NCBI GenBank assembly: GCA_964428355.1
Contig: CAYRYU010000016.1
Location: forward strand, 28,942 to 92,941
DNA from: CAYRYU01 sp964428355
Lineage (GTDB): Bacteria > Muiribacteriota > Ozemobacteria > Ozemobacterales > Ozemobacteraceae
Length of the DNA stretch: 64,000 nucleotides
Reading direction: 5' to 3'
Below the pieces are notes generated by a model. It was not told where the DNA came from. It ran no database searches and saw nothing but the letters and a program-made list of their open reading frames with translations. Shown in pieces: positions 8,094-19,285 of this stretch. How positions within the stretch are numbered: the first letter of the stretch is position 1; every line of letters begins with the position of its first letter. A program made the position numbers and the translations under genes.

Positions 8094-10672
8094 TTCCTCC
8101 CGAGCGCTTCCGGAAAGAGCGACCAACCGGGAGAAGGAGAACCTTTCTCCGCCAGGGTTCTCAGCTTCCACCAGCCCATCGGAGTACAGGACCAGCTTTC
8201 CCCCTCCGGCGAAAGAGACCGATTCGGACTTGTACCGGCTCTTCTTCCAGACCCCCAAGGGAATCCCCGGAGACTCCAGCATCACGGGTTCCCTACCGGC
8301 GACCATGGCGATCGGATAGGCCTGTCCTGCATTCGCATAGACCAGCTCACGGTTGGAGGGATCGAAGATCCCGATCCAGCACGTCATCGAAAAGCCCTTC
8401 GGAATCTGGTCCTGGAAGCATGCATTCATTCCGGCCAGGATTCCGGCGGGATCCAGGCCCTGAGAGGAGAGTAGGGTCAGGAAAACCTTTGCAGCGGCTT
8501 CGACGAGGGCCGAAGGAATTCCGTGCCCCGAGACATCACCGAGGACGATCAGAAGGCGTCCGTCAGGTAGCAGGATCCATTCGTGGTGGTCGCCTCCGAT
8601 GTCGTTCGCCGTGAGACACCGGCCTTCGATCCGCCACCCGGGACCGGACAATCCCTCCGAAGGCCAGAGGTGTTCCTGCACCTTCCGGGCGACCTGCAGT
8701 TCGGCAAGCCCTTCCATCACGCGGTTGAGGCGCTCCCCCACCGCATTCATCTCCCTGACGAGCACGGGGTCCAGCCGACATCCGAAGTTCCGGTTTCCGA
8801 TCGCCTGAAGGGAGTCCTGCAAATCCTTCATCGGCCTCAGGATCAGGCGGGATGTCAGTATCGAAAGAAGCAGGGCAAGAAGGAGAACAAAGCACGACAA
8901 GACCGCCAGCTGGGTATTCAGTTTCCGGGTTTCATTCCGGATCGAGTCGAGAGGATGGATCATGAACAGCTGGAATCCGTCGAGGAAGTTTCCCTGAAGA
9001 CCTGTCAGAACGAAATCCCGGCCCAGGTATCTGGTCAGGGAGTGCTGGGGAAGGCCGCGCGCGGAAACCAACTCCGAAATCCGCCCCAGTTCGAGATTCC
9101 CGCGCCAGGAGGACGGACAAAAGGATGGCCAGTCCCCATTCCCTTCCCTGGGAATGGCAAGAACGCCCCCACGGAAGGTCCTTTCCCCTCCGCCAGCGGA
9201 GAGTATCTTTTCGAGAAACCTGACCTGCAAGGTCCGCCGGTTGTGGAAGATCATGAAAATCCCCTCGGCGAGGGAATCTCCACCGAACGCGTATCCGAGG
9301 AAGGAGGGAACAATCTGGCCGAGAAGATTCAACGGGTGGATGGTCAGGTTGTTCTGGGAAAGGGATTCGAAGAAGAACATTCCGCTGTTCCCCGTGATCT
9401 GGTTCATGTCGAGCTTGTCGCCTGAAGGGGGCTTCTGGTCATATTCACCGTTATAGGCCTGGACGAGATTGAAACCCAACAGGCGCTTGACCTCGAGGGA
9501 CTGGGAGGCGATGGGGGACTGAGAGGAAGACTTCCCGTTGAACAGGACCACACCTTTCCGGTCGACAACCAGACCGTGCGTGATGGCAGAGCCTGCCGGT
9601 TCCATTTCTGCGGCCAGGGAACTCCAATCGGGGACCTTCCCTTCCCCGCAAGCCTTCTCGAACCCGCGGACGAATCCGGCATATCTCTTCTCCAGACCGC
9701 GAAGAACCGAATGCATCCCCTGATCCAGTTTGGTCAAACGGGCGACCTGGGCTTTCTTGATCCGTTCGATCAGGAGGCTCTCCCGGTATCCCCTGTCGAA
9801 AAAGGCGGTCATCATAAGCACTGCCAGTGGAGTTCCGCCGCTGACGAGGAGAAGGGCAATCAGTTTCATCCGCAAACCCGGGGGGGAAGAGGTTTTCCCC
9901 AGGGACGAGAAGAGGAAAGACAGCCCTGCAATCAATCCCAGAATGCATACCAGAAACCTCAGAAGGCGGAACAGGAGCAACCTGTCAGCTCCTCCTCCGG
10001 CCAGGCAGAAGAAGATCTCCCCGCCCGCCGAAGGCTGGATGAGGAAAGGCCTTCCTTCCCAGAAGCCCGAATCCTCCCCGATGGGGATACCGGAGATGAC
10101 CGAGGCAAGACCTTGCGGCCAGAGCGTTTTGAGGGGACGCAGGACGGGAAGGTTCCCCGGTGTGAACCACCCCAGGGTGAATCTCCCGCCAGTCGCGTCC
10201 CCAGAGCCGGAAGCCGTAACCTCGATGGCCTGGTCGAGGAAATCCTCCCGTTTCACCCCCTGTGGATCGACGAAACCGAGAAGATGCCCGGAGGGCTTTC
10301 CAGAGGCATCGCGAAGCCTCCACCATCCGCCCAACCCCCGTGCCCCGCCCGGATTCAAGGTAACGAGACGNNNNNNNNNNNNNNNNNNNNNNNNNNNNNN
10401 NNNNNNNNNNNNNNNNNNNNNNNNNNNNNNNNNNNNNNNNNNNNNNNNNNNNNNNNNNNNNNNNNNNNNNTGTCGATGGATTTCCTGAGGGCTTCCGCCA
10501 TTCCCTTCAGGGTTGCCTGCCTGCCCGACTCCCGGAAATCCTCCTCGAACGCCTGGAGAGCTCCGAATGCTATGGCAAAGGGGATCCCAACGAAGACCAG
10601 GAGGCGGAAAAATACCGAGAGGACGCGGGCAAGAGCCCCCGGCTTTCCGGTGGAAATCTTCTCAGAGTTCAT
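8094..10672 (-). CDS. Membrane SpoIIE/PP2C serine phosphatase A, 3' end lost in gap
   Basis: Starts at ATG 10672 (MNSEKISTGKPG), followed by a transmembrane helix (RVLSVFFRLLVFVGIPFAI). An N-run at 10371-10470 interrupts the sensor-like region and changes the frame because its length is arbitrary. Then come a second transmembrane pair, a long extracytoplasmic region, another helix (LAVLSCFVLLLALLLSIL), a HAMP domain (LILRPMKDLQDSLQAIGNRN) and a PPM phosphatase with GGDHHEW and GDVSGHG. The last ~50 residues, including the expected DD motif, are in the gap at 7994. Glu stands where paralogues have Asp in GGDxxD. Likely input to STAS-based signalling such as the protein at 26913. Confidence 0.83.
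10371..10470. other. Assembly gap (100 Ns)
   Basis: Exactly 100 Ns inside phosphatase A. The flanks do not overlap and the reading frame differs on the two sides, so the real missing length is unknown. Confidence 0.97.
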
Positions 10673-10851
10673 TATTGCGGGCCATTCTAGCAGATGTCAG
10701 TCCGGGGTTTCACCTCGAACATCATGACATAACCGGGAAAGGGGACGAACCTCACGACGGGGGGAATGTTCCCGAAAAGTCAGGAACGAGCTGTCCCTGG
10801 GGAAACAAGACCATTCCCGGAGACCGGCAGGTCCGGACCGGAAAAATATGG

Positions 10852-10857
10852 TAGATT
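10852..10857 (+). promoter_or_regulatory. Possible -10 element of the macroglobulin-like gene
   Basis: TAGATT within GGTAGATTGAAG, 59 bp before the start codon. It resembles -10-like hexamers before other transcription units here (33515, 37267, 51986, 58192). No convincing -35 is visible. Confidence 0.3.
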
Positions 10858-10916
10858 GAAGATCCAAAACAGGAACCACATGGATCCGCATGGGATCGGC
10901 AAGGAGGAAGGGAAAA

Positions 10917-13900
10917 ATGCTGTCGTTTTCGATTCTGGTCGGAATTCTCGTTTTTGGAGGGGCCATCCTGGCCTGGCCCAGGAGTTTCCTGGAAAGGTTC
11001 AGCCTGGATGATGACAGGTCCGTCCCGCTCTCGCAGCTGATCCCAGGCACAGAAGACCATTTCTACTATCACTGCCTGTTCTTCCAGCATCGGGGCGAAC
11101 TTGAAAAGTCGGAGGAACTCCTGAAAAAATGGATCGAACAGAGCGGGCAGTCCCCCCGGACGGAGGAAATAGCGGATCGACAGGCCCTGCTCGATTATTC
11201 ACGGAATCCGCAGAAATCCCTTTCGCACATCAGGAACCGGCTGAAACTCAGGTTCAACCATGAGCAGAAGCCCCAGAAACCCAGAACGAACTACCCAACT
11301 TCGGTCGATGAAAGCCTCATCTCCCGTGAAGCCTTCACCTTCCACTCCCTCAAGAACAGGCCGGATCTCGGAGAATGCGAGGACTCGGCCCTCGAGTTCC
11401 TGATCGGAAACCAGACCCTGAACCAGGACCAGCGGCGGAAGCTCCTGGAGCGAATTCGCAGGCCCGACCACCCGGGCCTGGTTTCCCTCGTCGTCGAGGA
11501 TCTTCTCCGCGAGAGAGGAAGAGGATTCGGAAGCCTTCCTATCCATTCGCAACTGCTTCCCGCCCAACTCGATGAATGCCTGGAGCGGATTCCCGAGCTT
11601 CTGAATTCCACCCCATTCGTCAATGCCTATCTTTCCAAGATGGCCCCCAACCCGGATACCGGGATCGGAAAAACCGACCGTGAAAAGGCTTCATACATCG
11701 ACAGCCTGTGGAAGTTCGTCCGGACCCTTTCCCCCGCGCATAATTCCCTCAAGGCGAATGTGCTCTACCACAAGCTTTTCCTGAGCCGGAGCATGGGTGA
11801 ATATCCAAGGGACCTCTTCATCGAGTATCTGTCCCTCCCCCGGAAAACCGCCTACATCAACCGGGATTTCATCCAGCGCCCCGAGAACAGGAATCTCATG
11901 GCGGACCTCACCGCGGATTTCGGAAAATCCTGCTCGCTTCCCAGCATCGGGAACGATGAACCCCTCGTCCGCGATTATCTCGAAAACCTGCTCGGAAAAA
12001 AGAAGGGGTTCGATGAGTTCCTTCCCTATATCGATTCCGACTATCTGAGGCGGGTATTCGCGGAAGCCAGGATCCAGAGCGGAGAAGGGGACCTCGGGCA
12101 GTGGTACTCGATGCTTTCCCCCGAACAGGTGAACGCCCTCAAAGAGCGCATCACACTGGAGTTCCGGCCGACAAACAAGTCGGTTTTCCAGAGCGGGGAA
12201 ACGGTCTCGCTGGAACTCAGCGTGAAAAACGTCCCCACCCTCATCATCAAGCTCTACCGCATCAACACCATCAACCTCTTCAAGGAGAGGTGCGAAGAGG
12301 TAACCACCGCGCTCGATCTCGATGGATTGGTCGCCAACGAGGAGCGCCTCCTCAAGTTTGACGATCCAGATTTCAAGCGCCAGACGAGAATATTCGATTT
12401 TCCCACGATAGACAAGCCCGGAATCTACGTCATAGAGTTCATTGGGAACGGCCAGAGCAGCCGCGCGCTCATCCGGAAGGGTTCCCTGGATTTCACTGTC
12501 AGGACAACTTCCGCCGGCCACGTGTTCTCCATCTTCGACGAGGGGCACACACTCCTCAGGGATGCCGAAATCTGGCTGTCCGGACACCTTTACAAGCCCG
12601 ACGACACCGGTGAGATCACGGTACCGTTCACGAACTCCCCGGGGCAGGCAAGATTCATCGCCTGCCACAAGGGGTTCGGGATGATCCATCAGTTTTTTCA
12701 TCTCTCCGAGGAATACGCGCTCCAGGGCGGCATCCACGTGGACCGCGAGTCGCTTCTGGAGGGAAAAACGTGCCAGGTCCTGGTCAACCCCGAGCTTCTC
12801 GTGAACAACGTTCCTGCCGACATCGGACTTCTCGAGGAAGTCGCTCTCTCGATCACCAGCATCGATCGTGACGGAATAACTTCGACCAGGGAAGTCAGGG
12901 ACTTCCGGCTTCACAAGGACGGCGAGTCCACCTTCGATTTCAAGGTTCCCGAAAAGGTCGTCAGGTTCGTTTTCAACCTCAGCGCGAAGATCGAGAGACT
13001 TTCGCAGGGCAAGAAGATCCCTCTCACGATGACGAGATCATTCGAGCTGAACGGAATCGACAGGACCGCGAAGTTCCAGGATCTTTTCCTTCGGAAAATC
13101 GACGGGAAGTATGTGGTCGAGGTCCGGGGGAAAGCCGGGGAGGTCAAACCGGATCTTGCCGTCCGGATTTCCTTCTGGTCCCGCGATTTCCGCCGGTTCA
13201 TCGAAATCCCCCTCCAGACGGGGAATGACGGATCCATCATCCTCGGCGAATTGAAGAACATCGCCCGGGTCAGGGCCGTCGACCCCGAGGGAACCTCGAA
13301 GGAATGGGAGCTGCTCTCCGACCGCCGGTCGTACCCTTCCGACATNNNNNNNNNNNNNNNNNNNNNNNNNNNNNNNNNNNNNNNNNNNNNNNNNNNNNNN
13401 NNNNNNNNNNNNNNNNNNNNNNNNNNNNNNNNNNNNNNNNNNNNNGAACCTCGAAGGAATGGGAGCTGCTCTCCGACCGCCGGTCGTACCCTTCCGACAT
13501 TCACGGGACCGTCGGGAAACCAGTTCTGGTGCCAATTCTGGACCATCAGGGAACCCCGCTCTCCGATCTTGTTTCCATCTTGGAGACGAGGAATGGGGTT
13601 TTCGTTTCGGACCTTGCCGATCATGCAAGAATCCAGGACGGGTATATCGTCCTCGACAACCTCCCGCCGGGAGATTACGATCTGTGGTTGAAAAAGGAGA
13701 AAGCCTTAATCACCATCCGGATCTCCGGAGGCCTGGAAACCGGGGCTTTCGCCTTCTCCCCCGCAAGGCTCCTGCAGATGACGGGAACGCCCACGTCGCA
13801 CATCCCGAAAGTTGAACTGAACAAGGATCGGACAGCAATAACGGTCAGGGTCCGGCATTCCGGTCCCCGCACCCGGGTCCACATCTTCGCGACGCGTTTC

Positions 13901-16900
13901 GTTCCAGCTTTCGACCCGTTTTTCGGGCTTGGAATCCCTTGTACGGAATGGCTTTTCCGCGCCAATCTGACGCCGAGGGAAAACGAGTATCTTTCGGGGC
14001 GAAACATCGGCGACGAGTACCGTTACATACTGGAGCGGAAGTATTCCCGGACCTTCCCGGGAAACATGCTCAAGATGCCGAGCCTCCTTCTGAATCCATG
14101 GAATATCAGGAAAACGGAGACCGACCGGAAGGATGCCGGAGAGGGAGACTCATGGGCGGGAAAGGCCCCTTCCCCTTGTGCGGAAATGGGGACATTGGCC
14201 GATCTCCCCAGCCCCCCGCCGCCTCCCGCCGATGACCGGGCATTCTCAAACTTCGACTTTCTCGCCGAGCCGGCCATCGTCGTCGCCAATCTGAAACCCG
14301 ATTCCAACGGCGCGGTTTCGATCACCCTGGATCGAATCGGTTCGCGACAGCACATCATCGTCGTCATGGAAGACCCATCGGGCGCGGTTTCAAGGGAGAT
14401 CTCCCTGCCCTCCTCGGTGGTCGGGCTTTCGGACCTTCGCCAGACCCGCCCGCTGGATCCCTCCAGGCATTTCACGGAGCGGAAGAACATCTCCCTCGTC
14501 ACGACCTCGGAACCTTTCTGCCTGACGGACATCACCACATCAAAAATGGAGCTGTACGACTCTCTTTCCCGGGCTCACGGTCTGCTCGCAGCACTGAACC
14601 CGGACACCACCTTCCAGGAGTTCGCCTTCATCCTTTCCTGGCCCGATCTGGAGCTGAAGAAGAAACGGGAACTCTACTCGAAATATGCCTGTCACGAACT
14701 GAATTTCTTCCTTTTCCGCAAGGATCAGGCTTTCTTCGAATCCGTCATCCTTCCCTTCATCGCCGACAAAAAGGACAGGACTTTCCTCGATTCCTGGCTT
14801 CTCGGGGAAGACCTTTCCGGATTCCTCCAGCCCTGGAACTTCCACCGTCTGAACGTCGTCGAGCGTATCCTCCTCTCGCGACGGATCAAGGACAGGGGAG
14901 ATGGAATCGCCCGCCACGTCAGGGACCTGGACGATCTCAATCCCCCCAACCTGGAAAGGTTCAACCACTTTTTCGATACCGCCCTGAAGGGGAGCGCTCT
15001 CGAAACCTCCGACAGGCTCGGTCTGTCAGAGGCTCTCAAGAAGGCGGTTCCAAAACCTCCAGCATGTCCGACACCGGCCCCCGCCGCCTCCGCCCCGCGC
15101 AGGGGAGGACTCCTTTCGCGCCTTTCCTCGGAGGACAAGAGTCACCCGGCGCCTCGCCAGGAGTTCGCGGCTGTTTCCGATTTGGTCGCACCTTTCGCAC
15201 TTGGTGCCGGAGTTTCCGGAGACTTCCCTCCAATCCAGGATGAGGATGGGACCGCCAAGGAGAAATTCCGCCGAAGGGCGGTTCCCCAGTTCTTTCGGCA
15301 ACTCGACAAGACGGAGGAATGGGTCGAGAACAACTATTACCGGCTGCCCATCGAAAAGCAGACCGGAGCGCTGGTGACGGTGAACGGTTTCTGGCGCGAG
15401 TATGCCCTCCATCCGGAGGGAAAGCCGTTCCTTTCCTCAAAACTCGCCGAAGCTTCCCGGAACTTCACCGAGATGATGTTCGCCCTTTCCGTCACAGACC
15501 TCCCGTTCAAACCGGGGAAACATGATGTCGCATACGAGAACGCCAGGATGACCCTCAGGCCTGGAAACGGGGCGATCGTTTTCCACAAGGAGGTCCAGGA
15601 TGCCCCTCTTCCGGAGAAACCGCAGGAGATCCTGACCAGCCAGAACTTTTTCGATCTGAATGACCGTTACCGGCATGAGGGAAACGAGAGATTTGACAAG
15701 TTCGTAACCGAGGAGTTCCAGCCAGGCCGGGTCTACGGGTGCCAGGCGGTCATCACCAATCCGACCTCGGGCCGGCGGAAGGTCTCCGCACTTTTCCAGA
15801 TTCCCCAGGGCGCGGTACCGGTTCTGAGCGGGTTCTACACGAAGAGCGTCGATTTCCAGCTCGAACCGTTCTCGACGCAGACCTTCGAGTATTTCTTCTA
15901 CTTCCCCTCTCCTGGAACGCATTCCCATTTCCCCATCCACGTTTCACAGAATGGATCCCTGATCGGGGCAGCCGCGCCATTCGTCTTTCGGGTCGTCGAG
16001 GAGCCCACGAGGTTCGACAGGACATCCTGGGATTTCGTTTCACAGTATGCGGGCAACGAGGAGGTCCTCGGGTTCCTGAATGAAGCCAATCTGGACAGGC
16101 TCGACCTGTCGCTGGTTGCGTTCAGACTGAGGGAGAAGGGGTTCTTCCGGAAGGTGATCTCACTCCTGGAGTCCAGGCACCGTTATGACGACACCATCTG
16201 GTCTTTCGGGCTCTTCCACGACGAACCCCACGTAATCCGGGAGTTCCTGAAACACTCGAGTTTCGCGTCCAGATGCGGGCTTTTCATCGAGAGCCCGATC
16301 CTGAGCATCGATCCCGTTGCGCGGCACCAGTATCAGCACAGGGAATACTGGCCGCTGGTCAATGCCAGGGCCCATCCTCTCGGGAAGGAGGGGACCATCC
16401 GGAACGGTCAACTGGCAAAACAGTTCGAGCTCTTCCTCGGACTCCTGAAATACAAACCAAAGCTCGAGGAGGAGGACTTCCTACCTGTCTCCTACTATAT
16501 GCTGCTTCAGGAAAGGATCCAGGAAGCCCTCGATTTCTTCGGTCGCGTCAGGGCCCCGAAGCTGACAGGAACGATCCAGTACAAGTATCTCCAGGCCTAC
16601 CTTTCCCTCTTCCGGAACGAACCCGAGGAGGCGCTGGCGATCGCCCGCGGTCTTGTCGATCATCCCGTCGACCGCTGGCGATCATGCTTCCTCGAAATCG
16701 TCTCCCACGTCGAGGAGAGCAGGGGGAAGATCCCGGGGTTGTCCGATCCAGAGGACCGTTCCCAGGTCCAGACGATGCGTGCCTCCCGCGAACCGGGATT
16801 TGATTTCAAGGTCGAAAATCGCATCATCAGGTTGAATCACCAGAATCTGGAGTCATGCACGATCAACTACTACGTCATGGACATCGAGCTGCTCTTCTCG

Positions 16901-17365
16901 AAGAATCCTTTCGTCCAGGAAGTCACCGGGCGGTTTTCGATCATCCACCCCAACGTATCGGTCGTCCGAAAGATCCCGGGCGGGACCGGGACGGCCGAGA
17001 TTCCCCTTCCCGAAGAATTCAGGGATACCAACGTCATGGTGGAGATAACGGCGGAAGGAGCAACGAAATCCCAGGCCTACTACGCACATTCCATGGACAT
17101 CCAGGTTGCCGGGAATTATGGCCAGGTCCGGGTGGCAAAGGAGGGCGGCCGGGAACCCGTTTCGCGAGCCTACATAAAGGTATATGCGCGGATGAAGGAT
17201 GGAGCGGTCAGATTCTACAAGGACGGTTACTCCGACCTCCGTGGCCGGTTCGACTTCGCCTCCTTGAGCACCAATGACCTCGAGCAGGTCGAAAAGTTCT
17301 CGATCCTGATCATGAGCGAGAAGAACGGAGCCGTCATCCGGGAGGCCGATCCCCCAAAAACCTGA
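10917..17365 (+). CDS. Giant alpha-2-macroglobulin-like envelope protein (interrupted by a false gap)
   Basis: ATG 10917 follows AAGGAGG (10901-10907) with 9-nt spacing and opens a hydrophobic anchor (LSFSILVGILVFGGAILAW). The two open frames on either side of the Ns are one gene: the 55 bp at 13291-13345 recur exactly at 13446-13500, and removing the Ns plus one copy keeps the frame, giving ~2,097 aa. The middle holds several Ig-like macroglobulin (MG2-type) domains, and a Pro-rich stretch (PPPPPADD) precedes another strand-rich region. The C-terminal third is helical/TPR-like. No CxEQ thioester motif was found. Bacterial relatives of this fold are periplasmic protease traps; that role is inferred weakly here. 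Confidence 0.6.
13346..13445. other. False assembly gap (100 Ns between overlapping contig ends)
   Basis: The 55 bases immediately left (13291-13345) equal the 55 bases starting at 13446. The contigs really overlap, so the Ns and one repeat copy should be removed; codon phase is then preserved. Confidence 0.95.
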
Positions 17366-17432
17366 TTCGATCAGGAGATTTTACTTGAGGAAGGCATGGG
17401 CGACGGAATAGAATCCTTTTTGAAAAAGTCAG

Positions 17433-17462
17433 GGTAACAAAAACGGAAGAATCGGCGTCATA
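17433..17462 (+). promoter_or_regulatory. ECF-type promoter of the sigma factor gene
   Basis: GGTAACA (17433-17439), exactly 16 nt, then CGTCATA (17456-17462), 27 bp before the ATG. The AAC-containing -35 and CGTC -10 are classic extracytoplasmic-function sigma signals. The same motif with identical spacing precedes the gene at 19286. Proximity to the sigma gene suggests autoregulation. Confidence 0.75.
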
Positions 17463-17489
17463 GCTCTCGGAAAGGGAATCGAACCACCC

Positions 17490-18047
17490 ATGTCGGACAG
17501 ACCGGATCTCCCCGATGACGGGGAACTGGTTCGCGGTTGCCAGCGGGGTGACCGGAATGCCTTTTCCCTTCTCTTCAGGAAGTATCTCGGTCGTGTTATC
17601 GGTTATTCCGTCTCCCTGATCGGCAACCGGGATGAAAGCAAGGATATCGCTCAGGAGGCATTCATCAAGGCGTTCCATGGAATTGCCTCGTTCAGGGGTG
17701 AGGGAAGCTTCATCCACTGGTTGCTGACGATCACCCGCCGGACCGCGATCGATTTCATCAGGAGGAAGAACCCCACGGACAAGAAGACGGTTCTCCCGGG
17801 CGAGGATAGACTGCGGAACCTTTCTTCACCCGGCCAGGAGTCCACAGAGGGTTTTCCGGAGCGGATCGGGATTCTCGCGGGACTGACACCGATCGAGCGG
17901 GAAGTGATGGTACTGCGCTGCGTGGACGAACTGTCCTACGGCGAGATTGCGAAGATCACGGGGTTGACCGAAGGAAGCCTGCGAAAGGTTCTTTGCCGGG
18001 CTTTGGGGAAGGCATCCGAGGAGGCGAAATCCGGTGGAATGCCCTGA
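17490..18047 (+). CDS. ECF-family RNA polymerase sigma factor
   Basis: 185 aa. Region 2 is at about residues 10-90 (AFSLLFRKYLGRVIGYSVSL...DIAQEAFIKAF, FIHWLLTITRRTAIDFIRR). Region 4 is at ~125-175 (PIEREVMVLRCVDELSYGEI, SLRKVLCRAL). Region 3 is absent, as expected for group 4 (ECF) sigma factors. Its end overlaps the anti-sigma gene by 14 bp, implying translational coupling. It probably recognises the GGTAACA-N16-CGTC motif found before its own gene and before 19286, placing the downstream envelope gene train in its regulon (inference from the promoters). Confidence 0.93.
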   Translation: MSDRPDLPDDGELVRGCQRGDRNAFSLLFRKYLGRVIGYSVSLIGNRDESKDIAQEAFIKAFHGIASFRGEGSFIHWLLTITRRTAIDFIRRKNPTDKKTVLPGEDRLRNLSSPGQESTEGFPERIGILAGLTPIEREVMVLRCVDELSYGEIAKITGLTEGSLRKVLCRALGKASEEAKSGGMP

Positions 18048-19185
18048 ATTCGAGAACTGGCTCAACGAAGCCCCAGTTCCTACGTTTCCCCGTCTTCCCG
18101 CAAGACTCGAGGAACACATCAAGGGATGCTCCCATTGCCAGGCCAGGCTCGCTTTCGTCCTCGAAACCCGGAAGAAGCTCGCCGGACTGGAACCCGGTCC
18201 CGCGGAATTCGCGGCCATGAGCGATGCGGTGATGGCGAGAGCTTTTCCGGCCTCCAAACCCGTTGGCGCGAAGAACCCCGAAACGTCTGCAGCCCCCGAA
18301 AGCGGCTTCCTTGTCTCCTGGCTCTCGCCCAGGCTTGCGGCAGCATTCGCGCTCTGGTTCATCACTCTTTTCTTCACCATCTTCGCGATCTTTTTCATGA
18401 AAAACGGGCGGTCCCCCTCGATCCCTGACGGGGCCCTGTTCGCCTTCGCCGAATCCGACTCGGTGACGCTTTCAGACGCGACCGGAGCCTCGATTGCCGC
18501 GGGAAAACCGGAAACCCGTATCGGGTTTCCCTCCTCCGCCCGCCTTACTGATGCGGCTTCGGTCCTGAAATTGAGATATCCCGGAAGATTCTCGGTTTCG
18601 CTTCGCGGCAATGGGGAATGCCTGATCCGGGAATCGGGTTTCGACATCTCGAACGGGAAGGTGACCGCATCCTTCACCATTCTGACCGAACCCATGCGGA
18701 TCAAGGTTCCGCTGGCCGTCATCGGCGTGCGCGGAACGTTGATCGTTTTCGCCCTCGACCATGGCCGGGGAGATGTCTCCCTCCTCGAGGGAAATGCCGA
18801 GGTTTTCCCCGACTGCGCCACCATGGCCAACTTCATCCTGAAGCCCGGCCAGACACTTGGCATCGATCCCGCCACCGGGCTGAAGGTCAAAGAGCTGCCG
18901 CCGGCAAACGAAACCGAGGGGAAGGCTGCTTCGAACGGAACGAACACCGCCTTCGCGGGCGCAGCCTCGGTAACGAATGAAGTACCTTCAACCCCTGACG
19001 CGCCAGATTCCCCGACACCGGTCACCCCTCAGGTTACGTTCGCTGCTTCCCAGCCGGAGAACCCCGTCTCGAAAGGCCCGGTCGAGTCTGCGTCACCCGC
19101 ACCTCTCGTTCAACCCCCGGGGACTTCATCAGAGCCGATGCGCTGGCCGGTCCTCGAGGATGAACCCGACGGGGAAGGAAAATAA
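18034..19185 (+). CDS. ZAS-type transmembrane anti-sigma factor with FecR-like periplasmic domain
   Basis: 383 aa from GTG 18034, overlapping the sigma gene by 14 bp. The cytoplasmic N-terminus carries C3 and the zinc anti-sigma motif H28-x3-C32-x2-C35 (HIKGCSHC). A single transmembrane helix spans ~101-121 (LAAAFALWFITLFFTIFAIF). The periplasmic part contains a FecR-like domain (FSVSLRGNGECLIRESGF; VIGVRGTLIVFALDHGRGDV) and a low-complexity Pro/Ser/Thr tail. It should hold the ECF factor at the membrane and release it on an envelope signal. The combination of zinc finger and FecR domain in one chain is known for some ECF groups; the signal is unknown. Confidence 0.85.
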   Translation: MECPEFENWLNEAPVPTFPRLPARLEEHIKGCSHCQARLAFVLETRKKLAGLEPGPAEFAAMSDAVMARAFPASKPVGAKNPETSAAPESGFLVSWLSPRLAAAFALWFITLFFTIFAIFFMKNGRSPSIPDGALFAFAESDSVTLSDATGASIAAGKPETRIGFPSSARLTDAASVLKLRYPGRFSVSLRGNGECLIRESGFDISNGKVTASFTILTEPMRIKVPLAVIGVRGTLIVFALDHGRGDVSLLEGNAEVFPDCATMANFILKPGQTLGIDPATGLKVKELPPANETEGKAASNGTNTAFAGAASVTNEVPSTPDAPDSPTPVTPQVTFAASQPENPVSKGPVESASPAPLVQPPGTSSEPMRWPVLEDEPDGEGK

Positions 19186-19191
19186 AATCGG

Positions 19192-19221
19192 GGTAACAGA
19201 TTGCACCCATCCGGCGTCTTA
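19192..19221 (+). promoter_or_regulatory. ECF-type promoter of the pseudopilin/dockerin gene train
   Basis: GGTAACA (19192-19198), exactly 16 nt, then CGTCTTA (19215-19221), about 65 bp before ATG 19286. It matches the promoter at 17433-17462 in both boxes, in spacing and in the CGG preceding the -10. It lies just after the anti-sigma stop codon. Confidence 0.75.
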
Positions 19222-19285
19222 CCGGTGACCTCGAACGAAAGAAACCCGCTTTGCAACATTTACGAATGAAACAGGGAGAAAAATC

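Noticed and set aside
5331..10358. A single 1,675-aa protein with two phosphatase domains
   Set aside because: It runs through 100 Ns of arbitrary length. Each half has its own full membrane-sensor-HAMP-phosphatase layout, so these are two tandem genes.
13304..13500. Separate start for the 13304-17365 frame
   Set aside because: The start lies in the left copy of a 55-bp duplicated contig end; collapsing the copies joins it in phase to the gene starting at 10917.
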